Assembly: GCF_964340395.1 (NCBI RefSeq) | Contig: NC_135557.1 | Location: forward strand, 15,591,867-15,655,866 | From: Glandiceps talaboti | Lineage: Eukaryota > Hemichordata > Enteropneusta > Spengelidae | Direction: 5' to 3' | DNA: 64,000 bases | Part shown: in pieces, positions 1-10,074 of the stretch | How positions within the stretch are numbered: the first letter of the stretch is position 1 | How the letters are laid out: each line of letters starts with the position of its first letter | Made by a program: the position numbers and the translations under genes | Notes under the pieces: generated by a model | Seen by the model: the letters and a program-made list of their open reading frames with translations, nothing else | Told to the model about the DNA's origin: nothing | Databases searched by the model: none

Positions 1-830
1 CCCCTTGCTGCGATAAATTTAACATGACAATTTCTAAAATTCATTATCTTTTCGAAGTCTACAGACATGCGATATGCACACTACTGACCCTAGCAGGTGG
101 CGTCGCTGTCGTTCACCAATTTGACAACATTTTGATGACAGGTGATATCAGGTTGTAATACATCACTACAGTCTCCGGTCCTGATCAGGGACACATAACT
201 TTCCACGGGTAGATTTATGGTATTATTGTACCATGCAGGGTTTCCTAGATCACTAGTTACTGACTGTGTTTGATTGGGGACATATTTTTATCGTGCATGC
301 GATGTGTTTATCTTGCCAGCCAGTGTCCATTACGGTACTGACTGCTGTATATGTAGGGATAGAGCTCGGCTGCATTTCCTATACTAATAATATTATCTCA
401 GTCTACGAATGGTGGTGTGACAGACAGGGTCCATCAATCAGGTTCGTTGCTCGCTGTTCAGCCTGACTGTCGTAGTTCTCTTTGATCTAGCAACTTCACG
501 AGCGCCTGTGGATATCGTCCAAGGAATTGTAGGATAACTTCACTTCTGCCGCCATTAAAATAAGTTTGCTGTGTGAAAAAAATATGTTGTCATGTCCAGA
601 GAGAGTTTGTATACCTTCACAGAATAAATAGCCAGTTGAAACTAAATTGCGCCCTCAGAGACAGAGTTGCACATATTGAAATTAAACGTAACTCATACCA
701 TCAAATTTAGTTTTGACTTGGAATTTCAAAAGTCTGTTCTTGGGATGTAAGATTTTTATACAAAGTATTTAAGTTTATCCTTGAAAAATAAAAGATTCCT
801 TTAAAGAATTAAAAGTTTATTCTTGGAAAA
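1..830. other. 5' flank with no recognised gene
   Basis: I see no convincing exon, RNA gene or mobile element here. The only open frames are short (66 codons at 266-466) and have no recognisable motif or splice context. Confidence 0.4.
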
Positions 831-1088
831 AAAATTTGGGCCGCTAAGTAAAAGTCTTGTTATGCGAATAAATTTTCTGCTCTCAGTGGGAAAAAATGGG
901 GCCTCACTAAGTAAAAATCTTGTTATGCGAATAGTTTTTTCTGCTCTGGGAGAAAAATTTGGGGCTCACTGAGTAAAAATCTTGTTATGCGAATTATTCT
1001 GCTCTGGGAAAAAAATTCGGGCCTCGATCATTAAGTAAAAATCTTGTTATGCGAATAAATTTTCTGCTCTGGAAAAATAAATTCCCAA
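831..1088. repeat. Tandem repeat, about 63-bp unit, four copies
   Basis: Four imperfect copies share the core AAGTAAAAATCTTGTTATGC followed by GAATA(A)ATTTTCTGCTCTGGGAAAAA. The copies differ by small indels, for example TCAGTGG in the first and CGATCATT before the fourth. No coding potential is seen; this is a minisatellite-like array. Confidence 0.85.
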
Positions 1089-1149
1089 ATAGATCCCCTA
1101 GGAATTTGATTCTAATGGGCTACCGCTTTATATATAAACAACAACTCAG

Positions 1150-1176
1150 TCACCCACAACTACAATGCAGTCACCC

Positions 1177-1219
<43 letters not shown>

Positions 1220-1445
1220 CCATACAACCATCAACAGCTATGATCTTGTCACCAACAACCACAACCATGTCACCGACAACCACAACCCTACCACCCAGAT
1301 TACCACCAACAATCACGACTTTCTCATCAACAACCACAATCCTACAACCCACAGTCTCAACTCTACCATCCCCACCACCACCAACTACAGCCCTATCACC
1401 CACAACCACGACTCTACCACATATAACCACAACCCTGTCACCAAC
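1150..1445. repeat. CAA/ACC-rich low-complexity tract
   Basis: A pure (CAA)n run at about 1178-1220 leads into a degenerate CCA/ACAACC-rich tract. Open frames on both strands across it (poly-Thr or poly-Gln on plus, poly-Val on minus) follow from the triplet period and are not evidence of a gene. Confidence 0.85.
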
Positions 1446-1520
1446 AACATACATACATACATACATACATACATACATACATACATACATACATACATAC
1501 ATACATACATACATACATAC
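1446..1520. repeat. (CATA)n microsatellite
   Basis: About 18 uninterrupted tetranucleotide units directly follow the CAA-rich tract. Confidence 0.95.
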
Positions 1521-2662
1521 GAGTGTTGTTATGCAGTGACTATATTCTCATGTTGAAATGACGAGGACCAATCAGGGGCATGAGGCAACAATTCTGGTGA
1601 AACCCGAAAATGATAATGATTTTTTAGGTAATAAAGGCCCAAGTTAGCTATGAGTCACATTTACATACTTACTTCTTTATTTGTAGTTTATTTTAATAAA
1701 CTCATTATACACGTCTACACATATTTGTTATTTTGGGTATGTATTTGTACACTTTCTGGTCTTTTAAAAAATGAAACATTTTTTCATAATCACAGAAAAA
1801 TTTTATATAAATATGGAAGACTCCAAAAAAGAATAAAGGAAAAGAAAGTATACCGATAGATTTTGTCTGTAATGATTTAATGGAACATGATCATGGTGCA
1901 TGCAAAATCGACGCTTAGTGAATTTTTGCTCGAAGCTCGATACCACCTGCTGCCCTCTTGTGGCAATTATTTGCGATCTCGAATACGTGTAAAGTCTCTG
2001 AAAAGACGAGATGTGACTAGACTGTGTACTTCCGGCATGTGTTCGACGACGAAATATGATGTGTCTCAGAGATGTCATAGTATCCTCTGATACTACCCAT
2101 GAAAAGGGGAACATTTTACTGTATGTATGCTTGTAAATATTGCGATGCCTTTATAATGTACTCGACAGCAATGATGTAGAATCGCTATAAAATTAATACC
2201 CAAGAAATACGCCGTCCGTTCGCCACGCTAATACACTGTATGTTTAACATGTCCTTGAATTTGTATGTATTGTAACAATATCACATCACCGCTCTTGATT
2301 AATGTAGACATGGTGATAAGTTCGAAGACCTATGAATGCAGTGGACCAGCGACATGCATCCCGTACAATGGTACATCATTCATGGTATTATTTGGCAGTC
2401 GGCCAAAATATTACGTCATCAAGTAAGTTTTGATACTATATTTTGCCGTCTGCGTTATTTGTATATTTTGGCTTAGGCTGAGTTCACTGGCGGGAACTCT
2501 TTTTTTCTAAAACAGTTGAATTTTATATTGAAATGGACACCTTTTAGAGTGGTACTGGCATAATTTTTTCATAGGTTATTATTTGGTAACGACTAATGTG
2601 TTGATTTGTATTTCGCGTAATCTGTTTCTATATTTTCAGGTAAGGTAAGTTTTACAGTCAAT

Positions 2663-3936
2663 ATGTTTCCTTTGACAAAAGAACAGCAATCTGTTGTTAA
2701 TCTGTGCAAATCATACAATATTTTCTTTACAGGCAGAGCTGGCACTGGTAAAACATTTTTGCTCCGTTCTGTTATTGGCAATTTTGTTTCAATTTATGGT
2801 AGGAAGTGTGTTGCTGTAACTGCACCAACTGGAAAAGCAGTTTCACATATTAATGGCACCACTATTCATAGTTATTTTGGTTTAGGTTCTGGCTCTCTGT
2901 CAGCATTTCACCTAGCAAGGGCAGCCTTTGCGAGAGCTGATGTAAGACAGAGACCCATTAATATTAAAGTTTTAGTTATTGATGAAGTTTCTATGTTATC
3001 TAAGGATTTGTTTCAGAAAGTAGAATTTAATTGTAGGGAGTTTAAGAAGAATAAGTTTCCTTTTGGTGGTGTCCGTATTGTTGCATGTGGCGATTTTTTT
3101 CAGTTACCTCCAGTGAAAGGTGAGTTTGTTTTCAAATCTAATTTATGGAATGATGTGTTTGATTTATGTTTAAGATTAAGAAAAATTCACAGACAAGCGG
3201 ATGTTAATTTAATTGATTTATTAGAGGATGCACGAATTGGAAACTTAGGTCAGAAATCAATGGATATTCTTCGATCTCTAGAAAGACCTATCCAGACTGA
3301 AAATCCACTACGGATATACACTAAACAAGATAGTGTAGCAATGCATAACCAAAAAATGATTGATGAGTTTCCAGGTGATAAGAAATTATTTAATGCCAAT
3401 GATACTGGTTTAAATAAATCTGTCCTTAGTGATTGTTCTGTCAGTAGTGTTTTAGAGTTGAAGTTGCATGCTCCTGTAGTTTTAGTAAGGAATTTATTTT
3501 TAAGGATGAATCTTTAGTTAATGGGTTGTCTGGTTTTGTTAGGGGTTTTGTTGGGAATGAAAATTATCCTTTAGTTGATTTTGAAAATGGTAAGTATTTT
3601 GTTATTAAACCTTTCCGTTTCCAATACTATAATGAAAATGGGATAATGACTGCTTGTAGGCAACAAATTCCACTTCAGTTGGGTTTTTCAATCACAGCCC
3701 ATAGATGTCAGGGGATGACACTAAAAGCCGTTGAATTATCCCTTAAGGAAATTTTTGCCCCAGGACAACTGTATGTTATGTTGTCCAGAGTCAAAGATTT
3801 TGATACTCTCAGAGTGCTACCAGGGTATGTAAGTGTTTTCCCTCTGTACCAGGAGAAGTCATTCTCTTTGATAGAGCAATTAAAGATGTATCTGTATGTA
3901 CTGTACCAGAGTTATCAAAATCAACATCACAGATAA
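2663..3936 (+). pseudogene. Pif1-family DNA helicase, frameshifted
   Basis: An SF1B helicase of the Pif1/RecD2 class, which unwinds DNA 5'-3'. The first segment starts at the ATG at 2663 (MFPLTKEQQSVV) and has the Q-like motif, Walker A GRAGTGKT (residues 24-31), motif Ia TAPTGKA, TIHSYFGLG, Walker B VIDEVSM near residue 105, and GDFFQLPPV near 143. It runs into a stop at 3517 after a short T-run at 3497-3501. The adjacent frame continues at once with VNGLSGFVRGFVG, then motif V (AHRCQGMTLKAVEL) and motif VI (YVMLSRV). All Pif1 motifs are present in order but in two frames, so one small indel breaks the gene (or it is an assembly error). The protein is about 420 residues, close to a bare helicase core. 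It has no Rep/HUH domain, which separates it from Helitron Rep-Hel proteins. Confidence 0.85.
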
Positions 3937-4039
3937 CGAGTGCTAGTATACGTACTGGAACTAGTGATGGAACAAGCGACATACACACACATTGAAGACA
4001 ATGATGAAATGAGTGAATTTTATTTTGTTTTTTCCACAG

Positions 4040-5330
4040 GATATACCACATCAAAGTTTACTTACATTTGCACAAGATGGTTGTCATGGAAATGTGAAAG
4101 ATATCTTGTGTGATGTAAATAATGATGAGAATACCAAGAGCAAGTACATTGCATTCTTGGGGTGGGTGCTAAGCAAGGTACGTTCCTTTCTTATATGTAC
4201 TACTCGCTCTAAAGAAACACGTATTGATAGGTCATCATGGCTAAAACAAAAGTATGAGGGAACAAAACGTTTAAATGATGCAGACACCTTCAAAAGATGG
4301 AACTTTGTTGTAAATCATTACATAACTAAGTACAGCACTGAAAAGAGAAGAGTGTGTATGTTTTATATAATCAATGTTGTTGATATGTTTATTTTACAAT
4401 ATCTTGTTAAACCAATCAGAGGTGACAGTGATGACAAAATAGATGAACTTCAAAATATAATTCCCGATGTTGACCTTGTGATTTCTAATCATGAATTGTC
4501 AGGTAATGTGAGATATGTGGCAGGTTGGGCTGTATTCAAGACCATATCACAGTGTAGTAGAGTTGTTAAACAGAAAAGTAAGAATGTCAATGACTTCATT
4601 TATGTTTGGGAAATTTTGAAATCTTTTGTTTGTCAGTTGCAGCATAATGTATATAAATGATAGTTTATATGGCTTTTTTGCAAATGTAGAGAGTGTTGCA
4701 ATGAATCTGTACCGTAAGGAATATTTGGAAATTTTCCAAGCAAAACTGACACAAATTGTGAGAAGTATTATGCTAAATCATCCATCTTTGCAATGCATGT
4801 GGTTTCAACTTGTTGAGCCTTTTGTAATTTCTCTTCCAGGTAATGGAGAGAGGGGTGGGGATGAGCAAGGTAAGTTGTGTGGCCGGGTAAGTTGTGTCCA
4901 AGAAGGCAGTGAATTAGCCAGTGGTCAGCCAAGTGTAAATGAATTAAATGACAATATTGACAGTGGTCTTCATCAAGAACATGATAGTGATCTTGAAGAA
5001 AATCATAGTGATGATGATGGAGAGGGAGTCGACAACAAATTATTTTCGTACAGACTTTTAATTTCCCGGTATTTAAATATGAGAGGTAAAGAGTTCAAGA
5101 AAGCCATGGGAAAGAAATTAATCCCACTTAGAAAAGAACTATCTGTTTCAGGGAAAAGAAACGCGGCTGCCTGTAATGTGTCATATGTTTCCTTTCAGTC
5201 AATTATGGATGACAGTTCAACCAACAAAGAAGTGTCTCATTGTCTACTGAAAGCAGCGACCCTGTCTGATATTAATAAATTAGAGTCCCTTTCAAAAGTT
5301 GAGTTGCAACTCCTTGTTTTATCATTATGA
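4040..5330 (+). pseudogene. Putative transposase C-terminal region, interrupted
   Basis: A good acceptor (TTTTTTCCACAG) ends at 4039, and the frame then opens with DIPHQSLLTFAQDG. It runs to a stop at 4660, while the sense continues in another frame from about 4626-4665 to the stop at 5330, so a frameshift near 4640-4665 is likely. The first part includes FLGWVLSKVRSF, WLKQKYEGTKRLN and GNVRYVAGWAVFK. The last resembles the Y-(V/I)-A-G-(Y/W) block near the C-terminus of P/THAP9-like transposases; that resemblance is from memory and needs a profile search. The second part has an acidic Asp/Glu-rich linker (about 4970-5030) and a Lys-rich segment KEFKKAMGKKLIPLRKEL. No DNA-binding domain or catalytic triad is visible, so the N-terminal half is missing, hidden in unrecognised exons, or the family is new. 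It lies just downstream of the helicase inside the same TIRs. Confidence 0.5.
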
Positions 5331-6149
5331 TACTCTATTCAGAACAAAGATGTACGTATATCAATAATTAATTAACAAGGAAAAACTGTGTGTCTTGTTG
5401 AAGGCAAAGATTTTACATGAAGCAAAGATACATCGCCCCTTTTTTTAGCAATTAAGCAAATTGAGCAAATGTCGAGCTCGTGTATATTGAATTTCCAAAA
5501 TCCAGTACTTTTATGGACGGTTGCAAAGATTCGAATCATTCGCGATCGCCAGCGCGCGACAAGACAGATAATGTATATGACCGTTGAGGGCGCTACTCAA
5601 TCGGTACACTCCACACATGTTAGACTAGACACATGTGCATTACGCATGTTACGTCCCAGTCCGCCGTATTCTATTTATATTTCAGCGCGTTTCAAGTTAC
5701 TGTATGTATTTTTCTGTGTATTTTAATTAAATATTAATTATTGATTAAAGATAATGAAATAATTATAAACATAATTATAAAATTGACGGAACTTTTTGAT
5801 ATTGTCTTTATTCATGGTATTGTTGCCTCATGCCCTTTGACCAATGTGACGACTGGTAGATAGACAGAATGTGACCAGGCAATAAGTGTTTTACAGCATA
5901 TCACATTCTCAGACAGTTACTGATGGATAACATGTACAATTTCACAAACAAGTAGTTATTGAATAAGTGTTGAAAGTATTGATATTGAAATGAATGAATA
6001 AGAACAGACAACACTGTATTAGGTATAGTGACTTTCATTTTATTGAAGACAGTTGACTAACCCTTCACAATAAGGGCACAAAAACGAAAGCAGAGTTGTT
6101 CAGCCAAATGACCTTAGATGGCGCTGTTGTCGTCGTTGTTGCTACTGCT

Positions 6150-6190
6150 ATACTGCTGCTGCTGCTGCTGTTGTTGTTGTTGTTGTTGTT
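6150..6190. repeat. (CTG)n(TTG)n microsatellite
   Basis: A CTG run passes into a TTG run. The unit B counterpart (about 15425-15464) is mainly TTG and has lost most of the CTG part. Confidence 0.9.
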
Positions 6191-6435
6191 TTATGTTTTT
6201 TGTGTGTTTTTTAAAATGAATAACAATTAGAGCCATCAATTAAACCTCATAGTCTGATTAGATTAACGGGTAATTTTTTATTGCACTGACAGAATCAAAT
6301 TTTTGATTATTCATGATAATTCATCATCTCGAATAAATTTTTGACAATTCATCATTTCTTCAATAACCGACTTTGCCGTATTCACATCAAAATGGTAGAA
6401 GTATAGACTCTATCCTGTGTGAAAGAAGATTGAAA

Positions 6436-6540
6436 TATGTGTCATTTATGTAGGATATCTGACATAAGTAAACTATAGGAAAACAATATATGTCATTTAT
6501 GTAGGATATGGCATAAGTAAACTATAGGAACACAATATGC
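6436..6540. repeat. Two-copy tandem repeat present only in unit A
   Basis: The core GTCATTTATGTAGGATAT...CATAAGTAAACTATAGGAA occurs twice in unit A but once in unit B (about 15604-15655). The copy number therefore changed after the segmental duplication. Confidence 0.85.
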
Positions 6541-7679
6541 CATGCCATGGTTTTGGGTGGTAGTAACCGTATTTTTAATTATCAAATTATCAAAACGCGC
6601 ACAGTGAAAATAAGAATACTAACACCTATAGATGATTTTCAATGGTGTCATGAAACGCGTAGTTCAATTATGGGAAGGAATAGTCGCACAATGTCACACT
6701 CATTAACATGTTCGTTTGGGGGTGGAGGGGATCTGGTGCCAATGCAATTGCTGAACTTCATTTTTGCACGTCTAATGAAATTGCGAAATCTGTCACGCCT
6801 TCACACTGATAACAGGTTCTGTATTTACTAATGAGATGTTAGTAAGTTGATCAAAATTAACTTCTAATGTGACATACAATGCTGTGTTTTTAGTAATTTA
6901 ATGTGTTTACAATCACGTTTTTTATATTATAGATCGATCGTAGTGGTGCGATTGCTAGAGTTGTCATCATGGTTTTCATCACTTCATATATAAACGTGTT
7001 GATGTCGCCCTTGTGAAAGTTTGTTTTGGGAAGGGGGAGGGAGTCTGTCTAAAACTTAAACTTGTGAGACATTGTGCGACCGTCTCAAGAAATGGCAGTG
7101 CACGTGGACTTGGTTGCATTCTTTTGTATACTATATAGTATTAGTTACATAACTAAACTCTGAAATTACGAATTTTTTCTCTTAGCTTTGAGAGATACAC
7201 AAACCTGTGACGTGTATTCACTTGCTGGAGTAAAATTTAATTATTTGCAGCTCTAGAACTATTTGCAATGACACTCACAAACGGATCTAAATAGAACTAT
7301 TAACAACTGATAAAACTTTTAAGTCCCTCTCTCAGAAACGATTTACTACTTGAAAATAACCTTGCACTTGGAACCACATTTTTAGTTCCAAAGATCATCA
7401 AGAGAAAATTGAATGAATTTCATAATATGAAATAATCCAGATAAGTATATTGCAATTAAGATCATGACATTTTCACCTGAAGTAAAATTGAACACAAAAT
7501 TCCTTGTATTCAAATTTGTCAGGAAGGCCAAAAGTAGTGCCATTAGCCTTTACAACTGTTGACTCAAGTAAGACTGCATTATCACACTATTAATTATCAA
7601 TTAAAAGATTTGCTGTGCAATCAGTTTACAGCTTGTTGTGTATTGGCATACAAACAACAAATATTTTTTAAATGCCTAC

Positions 7680-10074
7680 CTTCACAAATAGCATTTTTAC
7701 CATAACTACATGGGGTATCATCCATAAGCAAGCCTCTCGCGGCCCTTTGAAAATAAAAGATAACATTATATTTCTTATTACCAAAACCTCATCTTCACCA
7801 TGTATTTGAGTAATATGATGTTTGTGATGTCATATTACGAATGCTATGTATTATTCTTAATCGTGTTATTTTGCTTGGCTTGAAGAAAGCTTCCATAAAA
7901 ATCAGGAAAGGTGATATGTAATACCTTAATGTTACGTAACGTTAATGTCAGGTGACAGCCTCTATCCAGGAACCCCATATTAAAACCCCGTATAAGAATT
8001 ACACTCGGTTACCCAGATTCTCGTTGCCGGGGACTCTGCCAACGAGACTGGGTGGTCTCGTAGAAGAGACCCCAGCGGGGAGAGTCTGGGTAACCGAGAC
8101 TATAGAGGAATGAAAACTGTAATAAAACCTGTTGTTATTGCGCGCTTACAACTGTTACCATGGACAAGTGCTAATAGTACATTTAATTCCAGTATATAGC
8201 TTAATTCCTGGTACAATTCATTTCCCCGCTAAATGTGTCAGCAATGGGTCATTTTTACATAGCTTGGACTCTAAATCCCTTTCATTTTTCTTAATAAAGA
8301 GGCACTTATTAAGATCATACACACGGGTAAAGGGAACGTGGACAATTATAGCAGGTACACAAAATATTTAGATGCTATTCCTAATGTATTTCTTCGTTCA
8401 ACCAAGGAAAACATGTGTGACCTAAGGGACTTTTGTCAGCACGAGTTTGATAGGCCACGAGTAGTTTCCGGCTATATTGGAGAATAAAATAATTATACCG
8501 GCCAGTGCCTGTAATATCAAAGAAAATTCGGGGAAAGTAATGGCAATTTTGAAAATTTTGACTCATTTCGAACACAGCAAAACCAGTGACGTAGACACGT
8601 AATTTTGTGACATAGACGAGCATATATTGTCGTGACATAGAATGACCAGAGTATGTATTCCAAATTTTATGTTCAACTTGACTCGTGCATGATATCATCA
8701 TCAATGATATACTCGTAGAGGTCACGTCGATTTCAGTGATGTTTCCTTGAATAATTTTTTCACCAGACTAAACCAAAACAATTCAGTGATTTAATTTTAG
8801 TCTTGGACTCCAACCTCAGTAAAACAACACATTTCTGTAAATTATTTCAGCGGGAAACTGAAACGGTAGTAAAAACATTCATCACAAAATTTCCTTTATT
8901 TCAGATGAATAAATTTTAGCAGTGATAGGATACATACCACAGTTGGACGCATGGACCACTTCCATCAGGTTGACCACAGTCAAAATTGTTGTATGGCAAA
9001 AGTGTCCCATCATTGGCCTCAAGGAAACCATTATCGCCTGTCTTTGCATCAATCCAGAATTCTTTCCCGGAAAGTCCCTGAGAATCAATGTATGCCAGCA
9101 TGGAATCAAATTCACATCCTGTGGTTATTCTTGCAAGGGACAGTCCTTTACTTTGGCAGGCATCCACTGCACTAGCCATGTTAAAACCACCGGGTATGAT
9201 TGTGAAGGCTACAGGAAAAGCAATTAAATAAGAATAGTGACTTTCACTTGTGGTATTGCAGGTTAATTTGCGGGTAGGTTTAAATATATGCATCAATTTC
9301 TTATTTTTTCAGACTTAGTATAGCCATACTCATTTAGTTGAGTTGATACCAAATGGGGTGGGCGTTAGAGGTGCACATTGTGGGCTGGTTAACCCAATCG
9401 AAACAAAAAAAGTAATAACAATTGTTTGATGCAGGGAAATAATTGGTTATCTCTCTGTGTCTCTGTCTGTCTATCTCTTTCTGTGTGTGTGCTCGCGCGC
9501 GCTGATATTGTCGAATACCAAAACTCATAATGGACAGCCAAACATGCACTCAGAAAGGCGAGTAAGCTATAAACCTAGCAAACTTAAATTTTACGGAATT
9601 TAACAATAATCAATGGTGTTTGCATTAAATGTTAACTATTCAAGACAAGGTCTATTATAACGTATTTGGCTCAACAAATATCACACCGATAAAGATTTAA
9701 TGAACATTTAAAAATAACATCGTCTGCTAAAAAAATATCTCTTGATGCTTTCAAAATAAATCTCGCTAGATATTGATGATGAGCAAACATACAGACATGA
9801 CGAATTATTATAACTTGTAAATTTACTTAGCAAAATATGAAAAACAACCAACGTTATCATCAACACCTGTGAGCAATTTTCAACTCGTAATTTCAAAGTC
9901 GCTGTGTGCCCATATTATTAAACCGTCTTGATAGGAGATATTCAAGTGTCATATTTTGAAAATCAAAAAAGTTAGAAATAGTTTACCTGCATTTGTCACT
10001 GCACAATACAGTACAACGGTGAGAACGACTATGCGAATCATATTGTACTTCGACTATTTAAATACAGATGAAAA
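7680..10074 (-). CDS. Secreted C-type lectin-like protein, unit A copy
   Basis: Coding exons on minus: exon 1 9987-10041 (ATG at 10041; the exon starts at 10074 after acceptor TTTTTTCTTTGCAG, so a 5' UTR intron exists), exon 2 8938-9208, exon 3 7680-7744. All junctions are GT-AG with phases 1, 2 and 1. Exon 1 encodes a signal peptide (MIRIVVLTVVLYCAVTNA). Exons 2-3 encode one C-type lectin domain: DACQSKGLSLARITTGC, FWIDAKTG, a galactose-type QPD motif (CGQPDGSGPCVQLW), then LLMDDTPCSYGKNAICE. The family is usually secreted and binds sugars through Ca2+; QPD suggests galactose or GalNAc, but the canonical WND is MDD here. Exon lengths equal those of the plus-strand paralogue at 39.4-42.6 kb. 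The last few codons and the stop are not resolved; one candidate acceptor is TTTTACTTCAG, with the exon starting at 7476. Confidence 0.85.
8004..8098. mobile_element. Short foldback/MITE-like element (unit A)
   Basis: The ends CTCGGTTACCCAGA and TCTGGGTAACCGAG are perfect inverted complements. The GC-rich interior also has internal inverted pieces (TCTCGTTGCC, GAGACC/GGTCTC). The same element is at 17117-17211 in unit B, so it predates the duplication. Confidence 0.65.
8390..8730. repeat. Dispersed repeat family R2 (unit A copy)
   Basis: It begins near CAACCAAGGAAAACA and contains TATTGGAGAA, AACCAGTGACGTAGACA, CGTGACATAGAATGACCAGAGTAT and TTCAACTTGACTCGTGCATG in order. The same order recurs at 17510-17850 (duplication) and, diverged, at 50790-51015 (opposite orientation) and 53890-54190. 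The GTGACGTAG-type motif is repeated internally. No coding capacity; class unknown. Confidence 0.7.

Larger units (their letters stand above)
1573..5838 (+). mobile_element. TIR DNA transposon carrying a Pif1-like helicase
   Basis: The element is about 4.27 kb. The left end reads CAGGGGCATGAGGCAACAAT. The right end, read inward on the opposite strand, starts AAAGGGCATGAGGCAACAAT, so the inverted repeats match for at least 17 bp. GACCAAT occurs directly outside both ends (1566-1572 and 5839-5845), a target-site duplication of at least 7 bp. A related copy at 18461-19862 has an 8-9 bp duplication. Inside are a Pif1-family helicase (2663-3936) and a second ORF (4040-5330), both on plus and both interrupted. 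An 8-bp target site is typical of P, hAT and KDZ elements, but I cannot place the superfamily. The right subterminal region holds GC-rich palindromic motifs (GAGCTC, GCGATCGC). Seen: ends, target duplication, ORFs. Inferred: that the two ORFs belong to the element and did not arrive later. Confidence 0.85.

Noticed and set aside
1146-1539. Overlapping plus and minus ORFs of about 120 codons (Thr-rich / Val-rich)
   Set aside because: They result from CAA/ACC and CATA simple repeats; no complex sequence, start context or splice support.
2663-3936. Helitron as the explanation for the helicase
   Set aside because: No Rep/HUH motif, and the enclosing element has TIRs and a target-site duplication, which Helitrons lack.
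8882-9227. Plus-strand ORFs opposite the unit A lectin exon 2 (and equivalents at 18049-18361)
   Set aside because: Shadows of the minus-strand lectin exon, which has domain motifs and matching splice sites in three paralogues.
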